Shown: piece after piece, positions 17,662-25,161 of the stretch | How positions within the stretch are numbered: the first letter of the stretch is position 1 | How the letters are laid out: each line of letters opens with the position of its first letter | From: UBA2030 sp049969475 | Lineage (GTDB): Bacteria; Bacteroidota; Bacteroidia; Bacteroidales; TTA-H9 | DNA length: 64,000 nucleotides | NCBI GenBank assembly: GCA_049969475.1 | Contig: JBMFOU010000006.1 | Span: forward strand, 1 to 64,000 | Direction of reading: 5' to 3' | Program-made: the position numbers and the translations under genes | The notes under the pieces: model-generated | Database searches by the model: none | What the model was told of the DNA's origin: nothing | Seen by the model: the letters and a program-made list of their open reading frames with translations, nothing else

Positions 17662-20058
17662 ATGCAGTTTGAGGTATTTCATGAATATTTTAACCCTGAC
17701 AACCTCCTATTGGCTTTTTATAGGGTTAAGGTTTGGCCTGAAGAATTGATAAAGGACACCGTCGGAATGAGAGCCTACGAGAACAACCTGGAGGTAAATA
17801 TAAAATATCTTTCGGATAAGATATGTTCCGGTCAATATAAGCCCCAGCGTCCCTTTAAATATTATGAACCCAAGGCTTCGGGCACCCATCGTACCAAATC
17901 TAAGCTGATGGTTGAAGATGCCCTGGTATATCAGGCCATTGGAAATATGTTGGCAGCCAGAAATTATGAAAAGCTGGAGGCGCATAATTCTTTTATTTTT
18001 GGCTCTGTATTGCATCCCGAAACCCAATTAGGCACACAAGTTCTTAAAGACAGCAGGTATTCACCTCCTTTTTATTTTTTTCACCATTGGCGTACTTTTT
18101 TCGAACGATTTTCCAATTCGGTTATCAAGGCCATTGAAAAAGATAAAGCTGCTTTCAAGTTTGAAACTGACATCACCGGGTTTTTCGACTCGATACCCCA
18201 TTATAACCTTTTTGAGGTTTTGAGCAGAGAGTTTAATGTTGAGGATGAGATTCTTGATTTATTATCTGATTGTCTGAACGCCTGGTCGGGAACCAAAGAG
18301 AATCTCACGCCGGGTGTAGGTATTCCTCAAGGGCCATCTCCTTCTTACTTATTTGCCAATATGTTGTTATATCCATTGGATAAGCAACTTATTGGAAGTG
18401 CCTATAAATATTTCAGGTACATGGACGACATTAAGATATATAGCTACACCGAGGAGGCCCTGAGGGATGTTCTTGTGATGATAGATATATATCTCAAAGG
18501 CCATGGCTTATCCATTAATTCCAAAAAAACGAATATAACTCCCATTATTAATCACGAGAAAGATCCCACAGTGAAGGAGTTAAAAAAGAAGCAGAATGTT
18601 TGGTCCTTATATGCAGCACCGGATGAAGCTGTGAGATCTCATGAACAAATGCAAAAGATAATGGATGAACTTCTCCGAAGAGAGGCTGCTATGAAGGTTT
18701 TTGAAAAAGGAAAACTTAAAGAAATTTTACCCGAAGATTTGGACTTAGATCCCGTTGATCCGGATTTTCCGGAAGATGACCCTGGCGACGGAGATCCCGT
18801 ATATCCTGACTTTCCGGAGTATGACCCGGGCGACGGAGATCCTATCGATCCTGACTTTCCGGAGGATGAACTGTCTGAAGACCCCTGGCCTGAGGATCAG
18901 AGAAGCAACCTTTTAGCGAATAAACCCCTAAAAGCTGGTGAGTCGCTGAATCGCACGGGTTCAGGATTGCGAAAAATTTCATACGAGGAACTTGTTCACC
19001 AATTAAATTCGCAGAGTGGGTCTTCCCCCCAACAATTGCGCAAAATTTCAATAGAGGAGCTTAGTCAAAAATATGGCATTCCTAAGAATGTCCCTATTGA
19101 GGGTTCAAATTCCTCATTGGGTGATGTTGCCGCTTCCGGAGGCTCAAAGGCAATAAACCCGGGGGAAAGCACGCAACCAGAGAAGGAAGCTATTCAGGAA
19201 AATAACGAAAGGTCTGATGAAGCAATAGCCCAGGGTCGCAATGAGAATATATCGCCCTCGCAACCCGGGCAGACTGGATTTTTGGAAAATCCTGGTCTTG
19301 ATTCAAATGTCAATAAGCCAAAATGCCATAATAATCAAATATCTAAAGAGTTAGAACAACTTGTCCAACAAACACCGGCTGCTCAGTTAGCTAATCAGGA
19401 AGATTTGAAAAAGGAATACCTGAATGATCCCGAAAAAATTATCGAGTTTTTTAAGAACGAAATAAAAACTGTTGAAGAACAGCTAACAGCTTTTTTTGAC
19501 AAAGACCAGAAACGTCTTAAGAATGAGGACGAAATCTCCGATATTGACTTTATAAAATTAAGTTCCCGTTTTGGAGATGCGGTTGGAAAATTGAAGGAAT
19601 ACATGGACTATTCACCCCCTGAAAATATACTTCCACTCTGGTTATTTGCTTTCAAAAAATATTTTTGGCGGGCCAGGAATTTTGTTCTTACCCTGAGGTA
19701 CTACAAAGGCAATCCACTTCTGAAAGAGACCCTCCTTGAGCATTTTCATGCGATGAAAAATTATGAGTATGTTAGATTTCATACCATCAGCTGCCTGAAT
19801 TATAATTTTGAGTTCTGCGATAGGGAGTTACGGGAATTCTTTCAATGGCTTTCTAATGAGACATCTGACCTGGTAAAATACAGTATCTACGGTTTACTTA
19901 TACGCCATAATGAAGATTTTCAGTTGCTTGCTGCACTTCGTTCGCAATTATCCGGTGAGAAAAACGCTTACCTGAAATTATGGGTTGCCCATTATTGGGA
20001 TCAGGTAGAAAAGAAACTCTTAACACGTGACGAACTTATGAAATTAGCGGGTTTATGA
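17662..20058 (+). CDS. Reverse transcriptase with repeat-rich linker and helical C-terminal domain
   Basis: 798 residues in three parts. Residues about 1-300 are a reverse transcriptase: motif A TDITGFFDSIPH with D170, motif B GVGIPQGPSPS (219-228 region), the catalytic YMDD at 253-256 (D255, D256), and motif D GLSINSKKT. The catalytic residues look intact. Residues about 330-560 are a low-complexity hydrophilic linker holding an acidic 15-residue tandem repeat (363-403) and two copies of LRKISxEEL (436 and 459). Residues about 580-798 are all-helical and could be HEAT-like, as in Abi-type RTs. No maturase, integrase, endonuclease or CRISPR protein adjoins, and no template/variable repeat pair was seen. 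It fits the 'unknown group' or defence-associated RTs, but the class could not be assigned. The stop overlaps the next gene by 4 nt. Confidence 0.85.
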   Translation: MQFEVFHEYFNPDNLLLAFYRVKVWPEELIKDTVGMRAYENNLEVNIKYLSDKICSGQYKPQRPFKYYEPKASGTHRTKSKLMVEDALVYQAIGNMLAARNYEKLEAHNSFIFGSVLHPETQLGTQVLKDSRYSPPFYFFHHWRTFFERFSNSVIKAIEKDKAAFKFETDITGFFDSIPHYNLFEVLSREFNVEDEILDLLSDCLNAWSGTKENLTPGVGIPQGPSPSYLFANMLLYPLDKQLIGSAYKYFRYMDDIKIYSYTEEALRDVLVMIDIYLKGHGLSINSKKTNITPIINHEKDPTVKELKKKQNVWSLYAAPDEAVRSHEQMQKIMDELLRREAAMKVFEKGKLKEILPEDLDLDPVDPDFPEDDPGDGDPVYPDFPEYDPGDGDPIDPDFPEDELSEDPWPEDQRSNLLANKPLKAGESLNRTGSGLRKISYEELVHQLNSQSGSSPQQLRKISIEELSQKYGIPKNVPIEGSNSSLGDVAASGGSKAINPGESTQPEKEAIQENNERSDEAIAQGRNENISPSQPGQTGFLENPGLDSNVNKPKCHNNQISKELEQLVQQTPAAQLANQEDLKKEYLNDPEKIIEFFKNEIKTVEEQLTAFFDKDQKRLKNEDEISDIDFIKLSSRFGDAVGKLKEYMDYSPPENILPLWLFAFKKYFWRARNFVLTLRYYKGNPLLKETLLEHFHAMKNYEYVRFHTISCLNYNFEFCDRELREFFQWLSNETSDLVKYSIYGLLIRHNEDFQLLAALRSQLSGEKNAYLKLWVAHYWDQVEKKLLTRDELMKLAGL
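18748..18870 (+). repeat. In-gene tandem repeat, 45-nt period, about 2.7 copies
   Basis: Within the RT gene, units at 18748-18792, 18793-18837 and 18838-18870 (partial) each encode DPxxPDFPExDPGDG-type 15-residue acidic, proline-rich segments. The copies differ at several positions, including silent ones, so the repeat is not a very recent duplication. Such repeats vary in copy number easily and would lengthen the hinge between the RT and the helical domain. Confidence 0.8.
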
Positions 20059-20696
20059 AATATACACTTCTGAAAAATAGGCTCTTGACTACGGAAACTC
20101 TGGCAGATCTGAATTTTAAAATAAGAAATGCATTTACTGATAAAATGATCGACCCCGTTCCGGCCGAAATGGATAGTTTTGAATACCTGCATAAGCTTCT
20201 AACAGGATCAAAGCTTCCGGACAAATTCAAGAGCTGGTTGGGTGACTATTTCTATGAAAAATGCACAATTTATGCTGCTCATATCATTGAACTATATCCA
20301 GACGTAAAGAATGTTCCTGAAAAGGATCTCATGAAATGGATTCGACTCATATTCATCCTGTATGGTATTATTCTTTACAAGATATTGTTTGACAGAAGGA
20401 TTACAACAGCTTCGTTGACTGATGAATTTTCTTTGATAGATACACCTTATAAAAAATTATTAAAACTTGGAGAAACAGGTGTTCGTGCTTATTCATTATA
20501 TGTACATGCTAAAAATGAGGTAAACTCCATAAATAGTATTTTGATAGTTAAAAAAGACGGAGAAAAGATTTATAAAAAACTTTCTTATCATAATTTTTTA
20601 ATTAAAAGGATGTTAGTTTTCGAATATTTAAAATATATGATTATTTATTTGATGGAATTAGCAAAACACGAGATTTCATCTCAACCTTATTTATAA
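20055..20696 (+). CDS. Unknown helical protein coupled to the reverse transcriptase
   Basis: 213 residues, not recognised. The ATG overlaps the RT stop (ATGA), which argues strongly for a joint function. It is lysine-rich and predicted almost wholly helical (for example DLMKWIRLIFILYGIILYKILFDRR and FLIKRMLVFEYLKYMIIYLMELAKHEI). It has no signal peptide, and the hydrophobic stretches are interrupted by charges, so they are more likely packed helices than membrane spans. No HEPN R-x4-6-H, nuclease or nucleotide-binding motif was found. The 3' half is markedly AT-rich, more than the RT gene and far more than the flanking housekeeping genes, which suggests acquisition from elsewhere. It may be an effector, an antitoxin-like partner or an RT accessory subunit. 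Confidence 0.7.
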   Translation: MKYTLLKNRLLTTETLADLNFKIRNAFTDKMIDPVPAEMDSFEYLHKLLTGSKLPDKFKSWLGDYFYEKCTIYAAHIIELYPDVKNVPEKDLMKWIRLIFILYGIILYKILFDRRITTASLTDEFSLIDTPYKKLLKLGETGVRAYSLYVHAKNEVNSINSILIVKKDGEKIYKKLSYHNFLIKRMLVFEYLKYMIIYLMELAKHEISSQPYL

Positions 20697-20770
20697 TGTT
20701 TGTAACGTCTGATATGTTATTTTTTAATGCCCAAATTCCATTTTCTATCGATATTTTATTTAAAGATTAT

Positions 20771-20778
20771 TATTTTTG
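20771..20778 (+). promoter_or_regulatory. -7 promoter element (TATTTTTG) before the disrupted membrane-protein gene
   Basis: A TAnnTTTG match 19 nt upstream of the ATG at 20798. It marks a transcription unit separate from the RT module. Confidence 0.45.
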
Positions 20779-20797
20779 ACTTAAATCATTTTCAGTC

Positions 20798-22036
20798 ATG
20801 GAAGAAAAAATTCTCGAGAATTTAGACAACCCCGAGGCCCTTGAATTATTATTCCGATCGCATAGTGAGGAGTTTCGAAATGCCCTCCCTTCGGTTTTTC
20901 AGAAATACCCCGATAACATCTTGCTTAAAGCCTGGTCCTATCGGCTAAAATCTGACAAGAAATCGCTCTCATGGGGAACACTCAGAGAGCAACTGACATT
21001 GGGTATTTTAGTCCTACTCTTTATCCCTGTTCTTCAGATTGTCTATTTTCCCGATGATCAAAAGAGCGATTTATTTTTCCGGAATATATCCTTGATAATT
21101 TTTGGGTATGTCAGTATTTATTTGTTTGTCAGGGACTTTTTTTATAAACATTTTCTTTGGGTTCCCTTTCTGATATTTATTTTTTTCGCCTTCTATATCA
21201 ATTCGAATATTGTTTACCTTCGAGATCCCTGTTACGATCTGATTCATCTTCACACTCCTGTAATATTCTAGATATTAGCCGGTGTGGCATTTGTATTCCC
21301 TACTCATTGGGATTACCGACGTTGGATCGATTATTTACGGTTTAATGGCGATTGGCTGGTTTTAGCTGCACTGCTTACAATAAGTGGATTTCTTTTGGTG
21401 TCAATTACCCATGCTTTATTTGACCTGATAAACATCAATCTTGGTAAGGTATTAGGAGACCGCTTTTTTATTTGGTTAGCACTCATCGTTCCTCTGGCAT
21501 CCGCATGGCTTGCACTCAATAATTCTCAACTCGTTGGAAATATCTCACCAGCCATTGCCCGAATTTTTGCTCCCTTGCTTACCCTTTCTGTGCTTGCCTT
21601 TCTCTTTGTGCTTGGCATTTCGGGTCAAAGTCTCTACCAGGATCGAGATATGCTACTGATATTCAATATCTTGATCCTGGGTGTTCTGGCTATTACTGTT
21701 TTTACCTTGACTGGATTCGAAACAGAGAACTACCACAAAAGTCATCTCTGGTTAGTAGAAGTTTTGCTTCTTATAACCCTGGTATTGAATGCAATAGCTC
21801 TGGTCGGGATTGTTTTCCGCATATCGATGTGGGGCATTACTGCTAACCGTTTGGCTGTCATGAGAATGAATTTTCTCATGATGCTCCATTTGACCTGGAT
21901 TGGATATTCGTTGTTGATAAGCCTTATCCGCAAGCAATCCCTTGCAAACGTCGATATAGCAGTGGTAAGGTTTTTGCCTGTTTATGCCGCCTGGGTGCTT
22001 GTAGTTATTTTTGTTTTTCCTCTTGTTTTTCAATGA
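20798..22036 (+). pseudogene. Polytopic membrane protein gene interrupted by an in-frame TAG (DUF4153-like)
   Basis: Two reading frames, 20798-21271 (157 residues) and 21284-22036 (250 residues, apparent GTG start), lie in the same frame, separated only by TAG at 21269-21271 and four sense codons. Read through, they form one protein of 412 residues. It has a soluble helical N-terminus (about 1-65) and about ten membrane helices, with ILAGVAFVF and YLRFNGDWLVLAALLTISGFLL following the stop. The arrangement resembles large DUF4153-type membrane proteins, in which a Trp is common at the stop position, so a TGG-to-TAG change is the simplest explanation. Either the gene is inactivated, the stop is read through, or the base call is wrong. 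The family assignment is tentative; the continuity of the frame is directly visible. Confidence 0.75.
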
Positions 22037-22158
22037 TTTTAAATGTTATTGGGTGAAAATTTATTTCCTGGGAATGATCGAAGTCTCGGGATTCATGGCA
22101 ATGTCCGGATGTTTGCGTAAGGGTATTAATCTGAGTTATAAAAATACCCTGAATAGCC

Positions 22159-22166
22159 TAACTTTG
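22159..22166 (+). promoter_or_regulatory. -7 promoter element (TAACTTTG) for pyrC
   Basis: TAACTTTG lies 16 nt before the pyrC ATG at 22183, consistent with a short leader and a promoter independent of the upstream pseudogene. Confidence 0.5.
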
Positions 22167-22182
22167 CATCCAAATAGGGCTT

Positions 22183-23517
22183 ATGAAAACACTGATCACG
22201 GGGGCGCAGGTTATCAACGAAGGCTGGATAGTCGAGAAGGATGTACTGGTTGAAGATGAATTTATCTCGGCCTTGCTTCCCTCTGGTAGCCTTGTTTCGG
22301 CTGATCAGGTCATTGAGGCCTCGGGGAAATATTTACTTCCCGGTGTAATCGACGATCAGGTTCACTTCAGGGAACCTGGTCTTACCCATAAAGGGGAACT
22401 GTATACAGAATCGAGGGCCGCTGTGGCTGGTGGAGTTACCTCATTTATGGAAATGCCCAATACCCTGCCTCAGACTATTACGCAAGAACTTCTGGAAGAA
22501 AAATTCAGAAGAGCTGCGAAAGTTTCACCGGCTAATTTCTCTTTTTACATGGGTGCCACCAACGATAATCTGGAAGAGCTCCTCAAAACCAATCCCCGAA
22601 ATACTTGTGGAATAAAGGTCTTTATGGGAGCTTCTACTGGTAATATGTTGGTGGATCATCCCGAGACGCTTCGGGCCATTTTCGCTAAAGCCCCTACACT
22701 CGTAGCTGTTCATTGCGAGGATGAAACCACAATAAGGGAAAACACTACCCATTATCGCGGGCAATATGGGGAGGATATTCCGGTTCAGTTTCACCCTGCC
22801 ATACGCTCAGCTGAAGCTTGTTATTTGAGTTCTTCGCTGGCCGTGAGCCTGGCCAGGGAGTATGGCACCCGATTGCATGTTCTGCACCTCTCTACAGACC
22901 GGGAGCTTGAACTTTTCGAAACAGGTCGCCCTATTGAAGAAAAGCGAATTACGGCTGAAGTATGTGTGCATCATCTCTGGTTTACCGATGCCGATTATGC
23001 TGTGCGCGGAAACCTGATTAAATGGAATCCTGCCATTAAGACGGCAGCTGACCGGGAAGCACTGTGGAGGGCCCTAAACGAAGATCGCCTCGACGTAGTG
23101 GCAACCGACCATGCCCCGCATACCCTCGAGGAAAAGCGAAATCCTTATACTTCCTGCCCGTCGGGGGCTCCCATGGTTCAGCATAGTCTTGTGGCTATGC
23201 TCGAAATGAGTAGGCAGGGACGCATTTCACTGGAAAAAGTGGTGGAAAAAATGTGTCATGCACCGGCCCGCCTGTTCCGCATCGATCGTCGCGGCTACAT
23301 CCGCGAGGGCTACTTTGCCGACCTGGTTCTTGTGAATCCTGCGGCCCCATGGACGGTGAGCCGCGAAAATATCCTTTACAAATGCGGATGGTCGCCTCTC
23401 GATGGTGTTGCCTTCAGCCACAGGGTTACTCATACCTGGGTCAACGGACACCTTGTATGGAACAACGGTCGGCTCGATGATAGTCGTTTGGGTATGCGTC
23501 TGAATTTCAACATCTGA
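22183..23517 (+). CDS. pyrC: Dihydroorotase
   Basis: 444 residues, a class I-type dihydroorotase of the amidohydrolase superfamily. It catalyses the reversible closure of carbamoyl-aspartate to dihydroorotate, the third step of pyrimidine synthesis, in the cytoplasm. Visible landmarks are LPGVIDDQVHFREPG (about 52-66), GGVTSFMEMPNT, KVFMGASTGN (the position of the metal-bridging lysine), VHCEDE, LHVLHLST, and the catalytic Asp in ATDHAPHT. The usual metal motif HxH reads QVH here; from memory this substitution is shared by Bacteroidota enzymes such as that of Porphyromonas, so it is probably a lineage trait and not damage. It has its own promoter, and the next lipoprotein gene follows by 8 nt. 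Confidence 0.93.
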   Translation: MKTLITGAQVINEGWIVEKDVLVEDEFISALLPSGSLVSADQVIEASGKYLLPGVIDDQVHFREPGLTHKGELYTESRAAVAGGVTSFMEMPNTLPQTITQELLEEKFRRAAKVSPANFSFYMGATNDNLEELLKTNPRNTCGIKVFMGASTGNMLVDHPETLRAIFAKAPTLVAVHCEDETTIRENTTHYRGQYGEDIPVQFHPAIRSAEACYLSSSLAVSLAREYGTRLHVLHLSTDRELELFETGRPIEEKRITAEVCVHHLWFTDADYAVRGNLIKWNPAIKTAADREALWRALNEDRLDVVATDHAPHTLEEKRNPYTSCPSGAPMVQHSLVAMLEMSRQGRISLEKVVEKMCHAPARLFRIDRRGYIREGYFADLVLVNPAAPWTVSRENILYKCGWSPLDGVAFSHRVTHTWVNGHLVWNNGRLDDSRLGMRLNFNI

Positions 23518-23525
23518 ATAAATAA

Positions 23526-24011
23526 ATGCCTATGAGGAAGTATTTCTGGAAAAGTCTGGTTCCTTTTGTTTTCTTGCTCTCAGCCTGCGGGCCTAAAACC
23601 GTTGAGGTAGTTACCGACCGTTTTCCCGATGGAAAACCTAAAAATGTAAAGCTTTACAAGGTGGATGGAAAAGATAGTACTTTGCTGAGGGAGACTACCT
23701 ATTATCAAAATGGTCAAAAATATATGGAAGGCTGGTACCGCAACGGGCAGCGCGACAGTGTATGGACGGCCTGGTTGAACGACGGCCGTATCTGGAGCAA
23801 GGGTTCGTATCGTGAAGGCAAAGAAGACGGCCTTAAGGAAGTGTATCATCAAAACGGTCAGCTGTTTTACAGAGGTTACTATAATAATGGACAGAGGACT
23901 GGTGAATGGAAGTTTTACAATGATCGGGGAGACTTGCTTCAAGTGATTAATTACGATGCCATTAACTCGGATTCTTCTATGTCACCTGAATCCTCGGCGG
24001 GAAAGTTTTAA
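23526..24011 (+). CDS. MORN-repeat (YwqK-type) lipoprotein
   Basis: 161 residues with a lipoprotein signal and lipobox LSAC (Cys21); a second ATG at 23532 is equally possible. The body consists of MORN-variant repeats, each of the form YYxNGQxxxxGxYxxGxxxGxWxxYxxxG: YYQNGQKYMEGWYRNGQRDSVW, WSKGSYREGKEDGLKEVYHQNGQ and YRGYYNNGQRTGEWKFYNDRG. Databases name such proteins 'toxin-antitoxin system YwqK family antitoxin', but no toxin is nearby and Bacteroidota encode many as envelope lipoproteins. A structural or scaffold role on the membrane is more plausible. It sits 8 nt after pyrC and is probably co-transcribed. Confidence 0.85.
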   Translation: MPMRKYFWKSLVPFVFLLSACGPKTVEVVTDRFPDGKPKNVKLYKVDGKDSTLLRETTYYQNGQKYMEGWYRNGQRDSVWTAWLNDGRIWSKGSYREGKEDGLKEVYHQNGQLFYRGYYNNGQRTGEWKFYNDRGDLLQVINYDAINSDSSMSPESSAGKF

Positions 24012-24346
24012 TTTTTTGGGCCCAATTATTTCTTCGTAATTTTTATCTCCATCTTATTATTTGATGTACTTCTAATTATGGCTATTTATGTTTTTATATC
24101 AACAAATAATTGTATTCTAAGGTTATATAGATCAGATCTTTAATTCATGTATTGAAGTATAATTAAAAAATTTAGATGGATTTATCATAAGAGAAAACCT
24201 AGCAGTTCGCTGTTTACCATTCAGGTAATCAGTGCAAAAGCTCATAAATGCTTGTTGTAACGGTCCCATTGGATAGATTAGGCGTATGAGCTCGGTGTAG
24301 AAGCAAAGGGAATATTACAAAGGATGAGTAATTGATTAAAGGTGAG
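24012..24346. other. AT-rich intergenic stretch with nothing recognised
   Basis: About 335 nt between the MORN lipoprotein and the next promoter. It is AT-rich with no open frame of note, no tRNA and no clear terminator (GGGCCC near 24019 is only a 6-bp palindrome). Confidence 0.4.
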
Positions 24347-24354
24347 TATATTTG
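24347..24354 (+). promoter_or_regulatory. -7 promoter element (TATATTTG)
   Basis: An exact TAnnTTTG match 22 nt upstream of the ATG at 24377. Confidence 0.5.
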
Positions 24355-24376
24355 AATATTGAAAAACCAATAAACC

Positions 24377-25030
24377 ATGGATGCTAAGGATTTTAAAATT
24401 GTTGCAATTTCCACAGGGATTGGCTTTCTGTTAGGCTTGGCCACAGTAATCATTACTCGTGCGGATATCATTAGCTCGGCTCAGGCGCAGGATAAGCGGG
24501 TTTTAAAACCTCCCAAAACCGAGGCTGGTATTCCTGCTCAGGCCCCCGGGGTTCAGGATTTCAATATTATTCGGGCCGAGACAATAGAGACAAAGAGTTT
24601 GCAGGTAAAAGGCGATCTGGAACTTATCAATGGAAACGGAAAGCGGGTAGCCAGCCTGGGACTTGAGAAGGGTTTGCCCGTCATGACTTTTTGGGATCCA
24701 AGGGATGGTTTGCCGCGAATCAAACTCTCCCTAACAGATGTTTCCTCTCCGCAGCTCACTTCCTATCCTAATATTCAGCTTCTCGACAGCAAAGGTCGAG
24801 AACGGATGAGCCTCTCAGTAAGCAACACTGAGGAAGGTTTAGTAATTCTCTACGGACCCGAAACCGGCGATCAGCGTTTTAGGGTAAGTTGCGATCCCAA
24901 AACCGGTACGCAGCTTTATCTTGGCTTCCGCGATGATATGTGGTCGCTGTTGCAAAGCACTGCGTCGAACAGCGAGCTGATAGTTAACCATGGCAAATTT
25001 CGCAGCCAATATGGCGTTGTCATAAAGTAA
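24377..25030 (+). CDS. Unknown protein with N-terminal membrane anchor and beta-rich body
   Basis: 217 residues, not recognised. A single hydrophobic segment near the N-terminus (about 8-27, IVAISTGIGFLLGLATVIIT) is an uncleaved anchor or a signal peptide ending SSAQAQ. After a proline-rich spacer come repeated short strands in which a small polar head is followed by glycine turns: LELINGNGKRVASLGLEKGLPVMTFWD, NIQLLDSKGRERMSLSVSNTEEGLVILYG, RFRVSCDPKTGTQLYLGF. The recurring 'L.D/N..G..R..L.V' pattern suggests a small repetitive beta structure such as those in phage tail or adhesin stems. It is monocistronic with its own promoter. No function is proposed. Confidence 0.6.
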   Translation: MDAKDFKIVAISTGIGFLLGLATVIITRADIISSAQAQDKRVLKPPKTEAGIPAQAPGVQDFNIIRAETIETKSLQVKGDLELINGNGKRVASLGLEKGLPVMTFWDPRDGLPRIKLSLTDVSSPQLTSYPNIQLLDSKGRERMSLSVSNTEEGLVILYGPETGDQRFRVSCDPKTGTQLYLGFRDDMWSLLQSTASNSELIVNHGKFRSQYGVVIK

Positions 25031-25109
25031 ACAGTACCCGACCGTTTTGCACCTGGCGCTATGTCTGCCCGAATTATTTTTTCAGGGTACGGTAGCTTGA
25101 TTACTATTG

Positions 25110-25117
25110 TAACTTTG
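25110..25117 (+). promoter_or_regulatory. -7 promoter element (TAACTTTG) for the Omp28-like gene
   Basis: The element lies 44 nt upstream of the ATG at 25162. It also shows that an in-frame GTG at 25122, within a few nt of the expected transcription start, is not the real start of the downstream frame. Confidence 0.45.
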
Positions 25118-25161
25118 TGAGTTGAGAAAACTCTTCATTACTAATCATAAAACTACAAACT

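Noticed and set aside
18748..18870. Template/variable repeat of a diversity-generating retroelement
   Set aside because: The repeat is a short in-frame tandem array inside the RT gene, with no adenine-biased differences and no C-type lectin target.
21269..21271. TAG recoded as an amino acid (pyrrolysine or phage-type code)
   Set aside because: Other genes in the window end in TAG without read-through, and nothing suggests a recoded genome.
21284..22036. A separate 250-residue membrane protein starting with GTG
   Set aside because: It is in phase with the upstream frame, four codons after its TAG, and lacks the soluble start that the first part supplies; a single broken gene is the simpler reading.
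23526..24011. Antitoxin of a toxin-antitoxin pair (as the YwqK name suggests)
   Set aside because: It is a lipoprotein with MORN repeats, in operon with pyrC, and no toxin-like gene is adjacent.
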